From contig DEJG01000026.1 of the NCBI GenBank assembly GCA_002353295.1, forward strand, positions 306,234-370,233: a DNA stretch of 64,000 nucleotides. Reading direction: 5' to 3'. Made by a program: the position numbers and the translations under genes. Below are positions 32,548 to 42,008 of the stretch, one piece after another. The stretch comes from Prevotella sp. UBA2754 (lineage in GTDB: Bacteria > Bacteroidota > Bacteroidia > Bacteroidales > Bacteroidaceae). The notes beneath the pieces were generated by a model. The model made no database searches. It was not told where the DNA came from and saw only the letters and a list, made by a program, of their open reading frames with translations. Each line of letters opens with the position of its first letter. Position 1 is the first letter of the stretch.

Positions 32548-34224
32548 ATGAAAACAGACATCCAGATTGCACGTGAATGCCAGTTGAAACCGATAAGTGA
32601 GATAGCAGCTCAATTGGGTATCAATCCTGATCAGATTGAACCGTATGGCCGACATATGGCGAAAGTGCCCATTTCGTTGATTGATGAGAAGCGCGTTAAG
32701 AAGAGTCATTTAATCTTAGTAACGGCTATTAGTCCTACGAAAGCGGGAATTGGTAAGACGACAGTGAGTATAGGACTGACTTTGGGACTTCAGAAGTTAG
32801 GAAAGAAAGCCGTTGTAGCCCTTCGTGAGCCATCACTCGGTCCGTGTTTCGGTATCAAAGGCGGTGCAGCTGGTGGCGGGTATGCTCAGGTGTTGCCCAT
32901 GGAGAAAATCAATCTTCATTTTACGGGCGATTTTCATGCTGTGACTTCTGCCCACAACACCATCAGTGCCATGCTCGACAATTATATCTATCAGCATCGT
33001 AAGGAGGGTTTCTCGCTTCGGGAAATCTATTGGAAGCGTGTGCTGGACGTCAATGACCGTGCCTTGCGTAATGTGGTGACAGGATTACGAGGTGATGGCG
33101 TAGTGTCGGAAACAGGTTTCGACATTACGTCAGCCTCGGAATTGATGGCAATACTCTGTCTCGCCACGAGCGAGGAAGACTTGCAGCATCGTATAGAAAA
33201 TATTTTGCTGGGTATTACTTCTGACGGAAAACCCTTCCGTGTGCGAGATTTGGGTGTGGCTGGAGCAATCACGGTGTTGATGCGTGATGCGCTGATGCCT
33301 AATCTCGTTCAGACAACCGAACAGACTCCTGCTTTCATTCATGGCGGACCGTTTGCCAACATTGCCCATGGTTGTTCGAGTGTTCTAGCCACCAAGATGG
33401 CTATGACCTTTGGCGACTATGTGGTGACGGAAGCAGGTTTCGGTGCTGACCTGGGGGCAGAGAAATTCTTCGACATCAAATGCCGTAAGGCAGGCTTGCA
33501 ACCTCGATTGGTGGTCATTGTTGCCACCACTCAAGGATTGAAAATGCATGGTGGGGTTGACGTATCTTTGATCAAGGAACCAAATATCCAAGGATTGAAG
33601 GAAGGGTTGAAGAATCTGAATCGACATATTAATAATATGCAAGGGTTTGGTCAGCCTGTTGTAGTGACTCTCAACCGGTATGAGACAGACAGTGATGAAG
33701 AAATAGACGTCGTACGTAAAAACTGTGAAGACTTGGGTGTTGGCTTCGCTGTGAATGAAGCCTTCCTTAAAGGAGGAGAAGGAGCTGTCGAACTGGCGCA
33801 GAAGGTGGTCGATACCATAGGCCAGATACAACCGCTTCCCATTCATTTTACTTATCCGGAGAACGATAGTATTGAAGGAAAACTCGAAAAGGTATGCAAG
33901 CGCATTTATGGTGCTGCTGCGATGGAATTCAGCAAGACGGGTAAACGTAAACTGGAGTCTATACGCACCATTTTTGCCGATGATCAGGATATCACGCACT
34001 ATCCTATTTGTATTGCTAAGACACAGTTCTCTTTTTCTGCCGACTCGACACTTTACGGTTCGCCAGAAGGATTTACGATTCGTATTCGTGATTTGATTGT
34101 TAATAGTGGAAGTGAAATGATAGTCGCAATTGCTGGCGACATGCTGCGTATGCCAGGATTACCCAAGAGCCCTCAGGCTGAACGTATTACTATTGTGAAC
34201 GGCGAGATAGAGGGACTTTCGTAA
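32548..34224 (+). CDS. fhs: Formate--tetrahydrofolate ligase
   Basis: The 558-residue enzyme makes 10-formyl-THF from formate, THF and ATP. The P-loop reads SPTKAGIGKTT (near 65-75); the common form is TPTxAGEGKTT, so a Gly-Glu-Gly has become Gly-Ile-Gly. Other family blocks are LREPSLGPCFGIKGGAAGGGYAQVLPMEKINLHFTGDFHAVTSAHN and the GFGADLGAEKFFDIKCR segment. Length matches the family. It starts 11 bp after the preceding gene. Confidence 0.95.
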   Translation: MKTDIQIARECQLKPISEIAAQLGINPDQIEPYGRHMAKVPISLIDEKRVKKSHLILVTAISPTKAGIGKTTVSIGLTLGLQKLGKKAVVALREPSLGPCFGIKGGAAGGGYAQVLPMEKINLHFTGDFHAVTSAHNTISAMLDNYIYQHRKEGFSLREIYWKRVLDVNDRALRNVVTGLRGDGVVSETGFDITSASELMAILCLATSEEDLQHRIENILLGITSDGKPFRVRDLGVAGAITVLMRDALMPNLVQTTEQTPAFIHGGPFANIAHGCSSVLATKMAMTFGDYVVTEAGFGADLGAEKFFDIKCRKAGLQPRLVVIVATTQGLKMHGGVDVSLIKEPNIQGLKEGLKNLNRHINNMQGFGQPVVVTLNRYETDSDEEIDVVRKNCEDLGVGFAVNEAFLKGGEGAVELAQKVVDTIGQIQPLPIHFTYPENDSIEGKLEKVCKRIYGAAAMEFSKTGKRKLESIRTIFADDQDITHYPICIAKTQFSFSADSTLYGSPEGFTIRIRDLIVNSGSEMIVAIAGDMLRMPGLPKSPQAERITIVNGEIEGLS

Positions 34225-34264
34225 TGTCTTGCCCTAAAGTTTGTTAAATGTATAAACCCGTTTG

Positions 34265-34294
34265 TTTGGGAAAGTGGGAAAATTTGTACCTTTG
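34265..34294 (+). promoter_or_regulatory. Promoter of the RND efflux operon
   Basis: TACCTTTG at 34287-34294 with TTTG at 34265-34268 (18 bp) or 34261-34264 (22 bp). Transcription would start just before the leader hairpin at 34300-34330. Confidence 0.65.
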
Positions 34295-34299
34295 CAGGC

Positions 34300-34330
34300 T
34301 GAAAACCGAAAGGACGAATGGGGGTTTTCA
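34300..34330 (+). promoter_or_regulatory. Leader hairpin at the start of the RND operon mRNA
   Basis: TGAAAACC (34300-34307) pairs exactly with GGTTTTCA (34323-34330). It lies at or near the predicted transcript 5' end, about 50 nt before the first ATG, without a terminator-like U-run. It may stabilise the transcript. Confidence 0.4.
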
Positions 34331-34381
34331 AGTAATGGAAGAAATTTAAGTATAAAGAATAATAATTAAATAGGTAAGAAA

Positions 34382-35536
34382 ATGAAGAAGTTGATGATGT
34401 TTGCTGCAATTGCCGCAGCACTAGTATCATGTGGAGGCGGCGGGGGTCGTCCTAGCTTTGGTGACAATGAGTACCCCGTTGTGACGGTGGGTACGTCAAA
34501 TGCTGACATGCAATCTACCTATCCTGCCACTATCAAGGGTATGCAGGATGTGGAAATTCGTCCAAAGGTTCAGGGTTTTATTCTGCAAATCAATGTAAAA
34601 GAAGGTCAGACGGTTAGTGCCGGTCAGACGCTTTTCGTTCTTGATAACGCCACCTATCAGGCACAGGTCCGTCAGGCTCAGGCCGCTGTGAATACAGCTC
34701 AGCAGCAGGTGAACACAGCCCAGTTGACATTTGAGAATGCCAAGCAGTTGCACGCCAACAAAGTGATAGGTGATTACGAGTTGAAGACTTCTGAGAATTC
34801 TTTTGAAAGTGCAAAAGCACAGTTGGCTCAAGCCAAGGCATCTTTGGCTTCTGCCCAGGAGATGCTGAGCTTCTGCTATGTGAAGAGCCCTGCTGCTGGT
34901 GTGGTAGGTACACTGCCTTATAAAAAGGGTGCACTGGTCAGCGCCTCTAATTCGCTGACAACGGTATCAAACATCTCGTCAATGGATGTTTATTTCTCAG
35001 TGACTGAGAAAGATGCCATGGTTATTTCGCAAAAGGGCTTGAATAGTCTGCCTCCAGTGAAGTTACAGTTGGCTGATGGCAGCATCTATACCAACGAGGG
35101 TACTGTCACGAAGATGAGTGGTGTGATTGATCAGGCTACGGGTAGCGTACAGCTGATTGCCTCTTTCGCCAATCCGGAAAAGAAGTTGAAGAGTGGTGGT
35201 GCTGGTACCATTATTATCCCGCGTATTGCCTCTTCAGCCATTATCATTCCTCAGTCGTGCGTCATGGAGGTACAGAACAAGAAGTTTGTATATACCCTCG
35301 GCAAGGATAATAAGGTTGCTTATACAGAGATTAAGGTTGACCCACAGAATGATGGCAACAACTATATTGTGACCGACGGACTGAAAGCCGGTGACAAATA
35401 TGTGACCAATGGTGTTACAAAGTTGAGCGACGGTATGGAGATTGTGCCCATCACTCCTGAGCGCTATCAGCAGAAGATATCAGAGCAGGCTAAGGGCATG
35501 TCGGCAGGTGATATTGTAAATGCAATGAAGAAGTAA
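34382..35536 (+). CDS. RND efflux periplasmic adaptor lipoprotein (AcrA/MexA type)
   Basis: 384 residues with a lipoprotein signal (MKKLMMFAAIAAALVSC), barrel-sandwich hybrid halves (EIRPKVQGFILQINVKEGQTVSAGQTLFVLD and CYVKSPAAGVVGTLPYKKGALVS), a coiled-coil hairpin rich in Ala/Gln (about 95-150) and a beta-barrel/membrane-proximal end. It links the inner-membrane pump to the outer-membrane channel. It is the first gene of the three-gene pump operon. Confidence 0.93.
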   Translation: MKKLMMFAAIAAALVSCGGGGGRPSFGDNEYPVVTVGTSNADMQSTYPATIKGMQDVEIRPKVQGFILQINVKEGQTVSAGQTLFVLDNATYQAQVRQAQAAVNTAQQQVNTAQLTFENAKQLHANKVIGDYELKTSENSFESAKAQLAQAKASLASAQEMLSFCYVKSPAAGVVGTLPYKKGALVSASNSLTTVSNISSMDVYFSVTEKDAMVISQKGLNSLPPVKLQLADGSIYTNEGTVTKMSGVIDQATGSVQLIASFANPEKKLKSGGAGTIIIPRIASSAIIIPQSCVMEVQNKKFVYTLGKDNKVAYTEIKVDPQNDGNNYIVTDGLKAGDKYVTNGVTKLSDGMEIVPITPERYQQKISEQAKGMSAGDIVNAMKK

Positions 35537-35607
35537 AAAATTGAAAAGTTGAAAGCTTATCAGAACACTTCAGTCTTTCAATTCTTAAATTCTTAAATTC
35601 TAAAGAA

Positions 35608-38600
35608 ATGACTTTTACAACATTTATCAAACGCCCGGTATTGTCGACGGTGATTTCTATCCTCATCGTCCTGCTGGGTTTCATCGGATTGGTTTCGCTG
35701 CCTGTTGAGCAGTACCCCAATATAGCACCTCCTACCGTAGCCGTGTGGACCAGTTATCCTGGTGCTGATGCTGAGACGGTGAAGAACTCGGTCATCACGC
35801 CACTGGAGGAGAGTATCAACGGTGTGGAGGGTATGGACTATATCTCCTCTACGGCAGGTGCCGGATCAGCACAGATTAGCGTGTTGTTCCGCCAGGGTAT
35901 GAACCCTGATATGTGTGCCGTCAATGTGCAGAACCGTGTCAGTCAGGCACAGGCGCTGTTGCCTGCAGAGGTGACACGTATCGGTGTGACGGTGACGAAG
36001 CGTCAGACATCACAGGTCTTGATGTTTACCTTGACATCTGACGGACGTTATGATGACGAATTCCTGACGAACTATAACAACATCAACATCATTCCAGCCA
36101 TCAAGCGTATTCAGGGTGTGGGTGACGTGCAGTCGCCTGGTCTGAAGACCTACTCCATGCGTATCTGGCTGAAGCCCGATGTGATGAAACAGCACAACCT
36201 GATGCCGTCGGACATCAGTGGCGTGCTGGCCGAGCAGAACATTGAGGCGGCTCCTGGTACCTTTGGTGAGCAGTCGGATGTGGCATACGAATACAGTATG
36301 CGCTATACGGGTCGTCTGAAGACAGCAGAAGAATTCGGCAATATCATCATATCGAATGATGCCAACGGCCAGACACTGCGACTGAAGGATGTGGCCAAGA
36401 TTGAACTGGGTGGACAGCAGTACTCGGTATCGATGAAGAACAATAACATCCCATCGGTATTGGGTATGGTGCAGCAGATTGCCGGTTCTAACGCCAACGA
36501 GATTGCCAAGCAGGTGAAAGCCGAACTGGAAGAGCAGGCAAAACTGTTCCCTCCAGGCATGACGTATAAAATCAACTACGATGTAACGGAGTTCCTCTAT
36601 GCCAGTATTGAAGAGGTGGTGTTCACGCTGATATTCACCTTGATTCTGGTGTTCATCGTGATTTACTTGTTCCTGCAGGACTGGCGCTCGACGCTGATTC
36701 CGTTGATAGCTGTTCCTGTGTCACTGATTGGTACGTTCTTCTTCCTGTCAGTGTTCGGATTCTCCATCAACCTGCTGACGTTGTCAGCCTTGCTATTGGC
36801 CATCGCTATTGTGGTGGACGATGCCATTGTGGTGGTGGAGGCTGTGCATGCTAAGCTCGACCAAGGTTATAAGAGTCCTCTGACGGCTTCCATTGATGCC
36901 ATGAACGAAATTTCGGGTGCTATCATCTCCATCACCCTCGTGATGGCCTCGGTGTTCATCCCCGTGTCGTTCATCGGTGGTACAAGTGGTTCGTTCTATC
37001 GTGAGTTCGGTGTGACGATGGCTGTCAGCATCTTTATTTCAGCCTTGAACGCTTTGACGCTGTCGCCAGCCCTGTGTGCTATCTTCCTGAAGCCACACGA
37101 CAAGGAGGGACACAAGAAGATGTCGCGCATCGACCGCTTCCATGCGTCGTTCAATACGGCTTACGACTCGGTACTCGGAAAATATAGAGGTATTGTAGAG
37201 AAACTGGTGAGAAAGCCTATAGCCATCGGCATCTCTGTGATTGTTGGTATTGCTGTGCTGATAGCAACGATGGCAGGTGCCAAGACGGGTCTGGTTCCTG
37301 ATGAGGATACGGGTACAATCTTCTGTACCATCTCTATGCCACCTGCCACCTCTGTTGCCCGCACAACACAGGTGATTACCGAGGTTGACTCCATCCTGGC
37401 TGCCGACCCCGCTATTCAGAGCCGTGAGCAGATTCAAGGTTATAACTTCATCGCAGGTTCCGGTTCCGACCAGGCTACGTTCATCATCAAGCTGAAACCC
37501 TTCGAGGAGCGTCAGAAAGGATTCTGGTGGAAGCTCAGCGGACTGTGGCAGGGTGACGGTATCTACCGTTTCTTCCTGAACCCATACGAGGCCAATGGCG
37601 TACTGGCTCAGATTTATCTGAAGACAGCTCATATCAAGGATGCCCAGATTCTGGCATTCGCACCGCCTATGATTCCTGGCTTCTCTGCCAACTCAGGTGT
37701 GTCGATTGTGATGCAGGACCGTACGGGTGGTAGCTTGAGCCGATTCTTCGATGTGGTGAAGGAATATCTGGCAGAACTGAACAAACGTCCGGAGTTCCAG
37801 ACGGCACAGACATCCTATAACCCGAACTATCCGCAGTATATGATTCATGTGGATGTGGGTAAGTGTAAGCAGGCTGGCATTTCGCCCAATCTGGTGCTGA
37901 CCACCCTGCAGGGTTACTATGGTGGACTCTATGCCTCAAACTTCAATGCCTACGGAAAACTCTATCGTGTCATGATTCAGGGTTCGCCTGAAACACGCAT
38001 GACGCCAGAGTCGCTGAACAGCGTCTATGTGCGCACACCAGGTGGTATGTCGCCTGTACAGGAGTTCTGCCGTATGGAGCGTGTCTATGGACCATCCAAT
38101 ATTAACCGTTTCAACCTGTTCACGAGTATCAACGTGACGGCAACGGTAGCCAATGGCTATTCTACGGGTGATGCTATCAAGGCTGCACAGGAAGTGGCAG
38201 CCGACATACTGCCTCAGGGTTACACCTACGAGTATTCAGGTCTGACCCGTGAGGAGGCTAAGGCTTCCAATACGACAGCCGTAATCTTCGCCCTGTGTAT
38301 CATCTTCATCTATCTGATTCTGTCAGCGCAGTATGAGTCATACATCTTGCCATTGGCTGTAGTACTCTCCGTACCGTTCGGTCTGGCAGGCTGTTTCCTC
38401 TTCACGATGCTGTTCGGTCACTCCAACGATATCTACATGCAGATCTCACTGATTATGCTGATCGGTCTGTTGGCTAAGAACGCCATCCTGATTGTGCAGT
38501 TCGCCTTGGAGCGTCGTCAGACGGGTATGGCTATCTCGTGGTCAGCCATCCTGGGTGCCGCAGCCCGTCTGCGTCCTATCCTGATGACCTCTCTGGCTAT

Positions 38601-38862
38601 GGTTATCGGTCTGTTGCCTATGATGTTCGCCTCAGGTGTAGGTAAGAATGGTAACCAGACGCTGGGTGCCGCTGCCGTAGGTGGTATGTTGATAGGTACA
38701 ATCTGTCAGGTATTGGTAGTGCCTGCCCTGTTCGTTATCTTCCAGAGCCTGCAGGAGAAGTTCAGTCCTATGAAGTTCGAAGGTGATGAAGAGAATCCTG
38801 ATGTGGCTTCTGAGATTTCGCAGTATGCCCATCGTCCAGTTGATTACAAATTAGAGGAGTAA
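35608..38862 (+). CDS. RND/HAE1-family multidrug efflux permease (AcrB type)
   Basis: The 1084-residue inner-membrane pump opens TFIKRPVLSTVISILIVLLGFIGLVSLPVEQYPNIAPP. It has 12 TMs in two halves with large periplasmic loops, and shows proton-relay aspartates in AIAIVVDDAIVVVEAVHAKL and the relay lysine in LLAKNAILIVQFALE. HAE1 pumps expel drugs, bile salts or fatty acids in exchange for protons. The 71-bp spacer to the adaptor gene contains two A/T-rich short repeat tracts. Confidence 0.95.
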   Translation: MTFTTFIKRPVLSTVISILIVLLGFIGLVSLPVEQYPNIAPPTVAVWTSYPGADAETVKNSVITPLEESINGVEGMDYISSTAGAGSAQISVLFRQGMNPDMCAVNVQNRVSQAQALLPAEVTRIGVTVTKRQTSQVLMFTLTSDGRYDDEFLTNYNNINIIPAIKRIQGVGDVQSPGLKTYSMRIWLKPDVMKQHNLMPSDISGVLAEQNIEAAPGTFGEQSDVAYEYSMRYTGRLKTAEEFGNIIISNDANGQTLRLKDVAKIELGGQQYSVSMKNNNIPSVLGMVQQIAGSNANEIAKQVKAELEEQAKLFPPGMTYKINYDVTEFLYASIEEVVFTLIFTLILVFIVIYLFLQDWRSTLIPLIAVPVSLIGTFFFLSVFGFSINLLTLSALLLAIAIVVDDAIVVVEAVHAKLDQGYKSPLTASIDAMNEISGAIISITLVMASVFIPVSFIGGTSGSFYREFGVTMAVSIFISALNALTLSPALCAIFLKPHDKEGHKKMSRIDRFHASFNTAYDSVLGKYRGIVEKLVRKPIAIGISVIVGIAVLIATMAGAKTGLVPDEDTGTIFCTISMPPATSVARTTQVITEVDSILAADPAIQSREQIQGYNFIAGSGSDQATFIIKLKPFEERQKGFWWKLSGLWQGDGIYRFFLNPYEANGVLAQIYLKTAHIKDAQILAFAPPMIPGFSANSGVSIVMQDRTGGSLSRFFDVVKEYLAELNKRPEFQTAQTSYNPNYPQYMIHVDVGKCKQAGISPNLVLTTLQGYYGGLYASNFNAYGKLYRVMIQGSPETRMTPESLNSVYVRTPGGMSPVQEFCRMERVYGPSNINRFNLFTSINVTATVANGYSTGDAIKAAQEVAADILPQGYTYEYSGLTREEAKASNTTAVIFALCIIFIYLILSAQYESYILPLAVVLSVPFGLAGCFLFTMLFGHSNDIYMQISLIMLIGLLAKNAILIVQFALERRQTGMAISWSAILGAAARLRPILMTSLAMVIGLLPMMFASGVGKNGNQTLGAAAVGGMLIGTICQVLVVPALFVIFQSLQEKFSPMKFEGDEENPDVASEISQYAHRPVDYKLEE

Positions 38863-38868
38863 GAAACT

Positions 38869-40257
38869 ATGAAGAAAATCATGATATTTGCAACCGCAGC
38901 ACTGCTCATGAGCAGTTGCGGACTCTATAACAAATATGAGCGCCCAGGCGATGTTGTCACCACCGGACTCATCCGCGATGCTGTTTCGGATGTGGATACG
39001 CTGGTGGCTCAGGACACTGCCTCGTTTGGCAATCTGCCTTGGCGTAGTGTGTTCACAGACGCTCAGTTGCGTCAGTATATTGAACAGGGATTGAAGCAGA
39101 ACGCCAACCTGCAGAATGCCGTGCTCACCGTGCAGATGTACGAGACGATGCTGAAGGCGGCTAAGCTGGCTTTCCTGCCCGCTATCAACTTCGGTTCCAC
39201 TTCTTTGGGTAATATTCAGACACTTTACACAGACCCATCGCAGACCACTAAGGCATACTCACTGCCTGCCACAGCATCGTGGACGCTGGATTTCTTCGGC
39301 AATATCCTCTCGCAGAAACGCTCCACACAGATGAAGATGCTGGGCGCCAAGGATTATCAGATGGCGGTACGTGCTCAGGTCATCAGTGGCATAGCCAATA
39401 GCTACTACACGCTGTTGATGCTCGACGAGCAGTTGCGTATTGTGACAGAAATGTCAGGTATGGCCAAGGAGACCTGGGAGATGATGAAATTGCAGTACCA
39501 GTTAGGTCGTATGCGCTCTACCAGTGTGCAGAGTGCTGAGGCTGCCTATCTGTCAACGCAGACGCAGGCCAACGAGTTCAAGCGTCAAATCCGTGCTACG
39601 GAGAATGCTCTCAGCCTGCTCATCGGACAGGCTGGTCAGCAGATTCCTCGTTCGACACTGGCTGAGCAGTCGCTTCCCACGGAGTTCTCTGCTGGTGTAG
39701 GTGTGGCATTGCTGAAGAACCGTCCTGATGTGCATAACGCAGAGATGACACTGGCATCCTGTTTCCACGATGTGCAGACTGCCCGTTCGCAGTTCTATCC
39801 CAATATCACCATTGGCTTTACGGGTGCCTTTACGAATGCCAGTGGCGGTTTGAATCCAGGTAAGTGGCTCACCAATCTCTTCGGCGGTCTGACGCAGCCC
39901 ATCTTCAATCGTGGTGCGCTGACAGCCAATCTGAAGGTAAGCAAGATCAAATACGAGCAGGCTTTCAACAGTTGGCAGAATGCCATCTTGCAGGCTGGTA
40001 ATGAGGTGAGCAATGCCCTTGTCAACTACAACACTTACGATGCTAATAGCAAGGTGGAGGATCAGCGTATCGCTGTGCTGACGAAGAATGTGGAAGACAC
40101 CCGTGCACTTTATAAGAGCAGTGGATCCTCTTATCTGGAGGTGCTGACCGCCCAGACCCAGTTGCTGAATGCTCAGATTAACAAGGTGACTGACGATTTC
40201 AACAAGATGCAGGCTGTGGTCAGCCTCTATACGGCTCTTGGCGGTGGAGGGAAATAG
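38869..40257 (+). CDS. TolC/OprM-type outer-membrane efflux lipoprotein
   Basis: The 462-residue channel has a lipoprotein signal (MKKIMIFATAALLMSSC), the NodT-type start with PWRSVFTDAQLRQYIEQGLKQNANLQ, two coiled-coil repeats (about 60-200 and 270-440) and the family LKNRPDV motif. It forms a trimeric channel through the outer membrane and completes the tripartite pump. It begins 6 bp after the permease gene. Confidence 0.93.
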   Translation: MKKIMIFATAALLMSSCGLYNKYERPGDVVTTGLIRDAVSDVDTLVAQDTASFGNLPWRSVFTDAQLRQYIEQGLKQNANLQNAVLTVQMYETMLKAAKLAFLPAINFGSTSLGNIQTLYTDPSQTTKAYSLPATASWTLDFFGNILSQKRSTQMKMLGAKDYQMAVRAQVISGIANSYYTLLMLDEQLRIVTEMSGMAKETWEMMKLQYQLGRMRSTSVQSAEAAYLSTQTQANEFKRQIRATENALSLLIGQAGQQIPRSTLAEQSLPTEFSAGVGVALLKNRPDVHNAEMTLASCFHDVQTARSQFYPNITIGFTGAFTNASGGLNPGKWLTNLFGGLTQPIFNRGALTANLKVSKIKYEQAFNSWQNAILQAGNEVSNALVNYNTYDANSKVEDQRIAVLTKNVEDTRALYKSSGSSYLEVLTAQTQLLNAQINKVTDDFNKMQAVVSLYTALGGGGK

Positions 40258-40264
40258 AAATGAA

Positions 40265-40294
40265 AAATGAGTAATGAGTAATGAGTAATGAATA
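40265..40294. repeat. ATGAGTA heptamer tandem repeat
   Basis: Three near-perfect ATGAGTA copies plus an ATGAATA unit lie in the 30-bp gap between the efflux channel stop and the LpxA-family start and create several in-frame ATGs. Confidence 0.75.
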
Positions 40295-41073
40295 ATATGA
40301 GTGATATTTCTCCAAAAGCCGAGATAGATCCCAGAGCGAAGATCGGCAACAATTGTAAGATATTCCCATTCGTATATATCGAGGGTGATGTAGAGATTGG
40401 TGATGACTGTATCATATTTCCCTTCGTGAGTATCTGTAACGGTACGCGCATGGGAAATAAGAATAAGGTGCATCAAGGTACGGTGTTGGGTGCTCTGCCA
40501 CAGGATTTCGAGTTCCGTGGCGAGAAGACGGAGTGCATCATAGGCGATAATAACATTTTCCGTGAGAATGTGGTCGTCAACCGTGCTACTCATACGGGTG
40601 GACAGACCGTCATCGGCAATGACAATGTGCTGATGGAGGGTGCCCATATCTCTCACGATACCAAGGTAGGCAACCGTTGTGTCTTCGGTTATGGTACGAA
40701 GATAGCCGGTGACTGCGAGATAGAGGACGGTGTCATCTATTCGTCGAGTGTCATCGAGAATGCCAAGACCCGTGTGGGCCGTGGCTCCATGATACAGGCC
40801 GGTACTACCTTCTCGAAAGACGTACCTCCCTTCATCATTTGTACCAACAAGGTGGAGTATGGTGGTGTGAACTATCAAGTAGCACGTCAGCATGGTGTTG
40901 ACGAAAAGGTATTGAAGCATATTGCCAATGCCTATCGTCTGTTGTTCCATGGAAAGACGTCAACCTTTGATGCTGTCAATCAGATTGAGGAACAGGTTCC
41001 TGAAGGACCGTTCATCAATCACATCATTGAGTTTATCCGTGCTTCGCAGATAGGTATTATCACGAAGATTTAA
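40288..41073 (+). CDS. lpxA: LpxA-family UDP-GlcNAc O-acyltransferase
   Basis: The 261-residue left-handed beta-helix protein has hexapeptide repeats (AKIGNNCKIFPFVYIEGDVEIGDDC), the LpxA-type catalytic histidine in NVLMEGAHISHDTKVGNRC, and the C-terminal helical domain with LKHIANAYRLLFHG. It transfers 3-hydroxyacyl chains from ACP to UDP-GlcNAc in lipid A synthesis. It is not next to lpxC/lpxD as the main copy usually is, so it may be a second LpxA-like gene. The start could be ATG 40288 or 40297; the upstream repeat makes this unclear. It overlaps the convergent radical SAM gene by 4 bp. Confidence 0.85.
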   Translation: MNNMSDISPKAEIDPRAKIGNNCKIFPFVYIEGDVEIGDDCIIFPFVSICNGTRMGNKNKVHQGTVLGALPQDFEFRGEKTECIIGDNNIFRENVVVNRATHTGGQTVIGNDNVLMEGAHISHDTKVGNRCVFGYGTKIAGDCEIEDGVIYSSSVIENAKTRVGRGSMIQAGTTFSKDVPPFIICTNKVEYGGVNYQVARQHGVDEKVLKHIANAYRLLFHGKTSTFDAVNQIEEQVPEGPFINHIIEFIRASQIGIITKI

Positions 41074-41846
41074 TAACTGGCAGTGCAGGGAATACCTGCC
41101 TCAATAACACGGTCGCGAATGGCATCCAGCTGTTCGCGACTTGCTTTTTCCAAGCCGTGGGCAGGTGTTTCGCGGTCTATGGTATAAACCATGACCTGTT
41201 GTGGTTTTATGGCTTTTACCACTTCCAGCCAAGGACCCACATACTCCTCGCCGGTGTTATCCACGCTGTCGCCATTGCAGGCACCACGCATGAACATTGT
41301 CTGTATGATGATATGACCCTGGAAGGCTTTCATCCTCTCAATGATGAGATTCACATCGTATGTTCCGTTAGGATGATCCACCTTATTGATATAGGTAGGG
41401 TCAACGGTGTCCAGCTTCAGAATGTTGTCATCTACTTTCATCAAGGCGTCGTGCACCTCTTTGCGGTGAATCATCGTGGAGTTGCTCAGTACGCAGACCT
41501 TCGCCTTCGGACAGTATTGATTGCGCAGACGGATGGTGTCGTCAATAATCTCTGCAAAATGCGGATGACCGGTGGGTTCGCCATTGCCGGCGAAAGTCAG
41601 TACATCAGGCAACTGTCCTTCTTGTTGCATCTGCTGTAGTCTCGCTTCCAGTTTCTCGGCAACCTGTTCTCTCGTGGGCAAGGGCAGGGTAGGACGGTGG
41701 TCTTCGTTGAAACCACACTCGCAATAGATGCAGTCGAACGAACACACCTTGCCGTCGGCAGGCAGCAAGTTGATACCCAGTGATATGCCCAGTCTTCTGC
41801 TGTGCACTGGGCCGAATATTGGTGATGGATAAATAATCGTACTCAT
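41070..41846 (-). CDS. Radical SAM protein
   Basis: I start at ATG 41846 (MSTIIYPSPIFGPVHSRRLGISLGINLLP), 258 residues; the longer upstream frame crosses the promoter. The [4Fe-4S]-binding CxxxCxxC is in KVCSFDCIYCECG, followed by TFAGNGEPTGHPHF, characteristic of the COG0731-like class. The substrate is not known. A TATCTTTG -7 box lies 14 nt upstream and palindromes overlap its -33 region, implying regulation. Confidence 0.88.
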   Translation of the reverse strand: MSTIIYPSPIFGPVHSRRLGISLGINLLPADGKVCSFDCIYCECGFNEDHRPTLPLPTREQVAEKLEARLQQMQQEGQLPDVLTFAGNGEPTGHPHFAEIIDDTIRLRNQYCPKAKVCVLSNSTMIHRKEVHDALMKVDDNILKLDTVDPTYINKVDHPNGTYDVNLIIERMKAFQGHIIIQTMFMRGACNGDSVDNTGEEYVGPWLEVVKAIKPQQVMVYTIDRETPAHGLEKASREQLDAIRDRVIEAGIPCTASY

Positions 41847-41859
41847 AATATGTTCGGTG

Positions 41860-41867
41860 CAAAGATA
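41860..41867 (-). promoter_or_regulatory. -7 box of the radical SAM gene
   Basis: Minus-strand TATCTTTG. A -33-like TTGC at 41892-41889 has a 21-bp spacer and overlaps the first TGCACT palindrome. Confidence 0.6.
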
Positions 41868-41874
41868 TAAAAAA

Positions 41875-41926
41875 TGCACTAAAATAGTGCAATATATTTA
41901 AAAAAATGCACTAAGGCAGTGCATTT
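41875..41926. promoter_or_regulatory. Tandem TGCACT-N5-AGTGCA palindromes
   Basis: Two copies of TGCACT-N5-AGTGCA at 41875-41891 and 41907-41923, 32 bp apart (about three helical turns). The second extends to AAATGCACT/AGTGCATTT. The first overlaps the -33 region of the radical SAM promoter. They look like paired operators. The second could also act as a terminator stem (T-run to 41932), but no transcription unit ends here. Confidence 0.55.
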
Positions 41927-42008
41927 TTTTTTGTAATGTTAAATATTTGCAGTATTCCGGCTGACACCAATAATACTAGATGATGATCCGGCTTCAAAAA
42001 GGGGGGTC

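Noticed and set aside
39553..40950. 465-codon minus-strand ORF
   Set aside because: Antisense to the efflux channel and LpxA-family genes; the plus-strand genes explain the region.
41901..41932. Rho-independent terminator
   Set aside because: The stem and T-run fit, but neighbouring genes diverge from this point, so no transcript would end here; paired operators explain it better.
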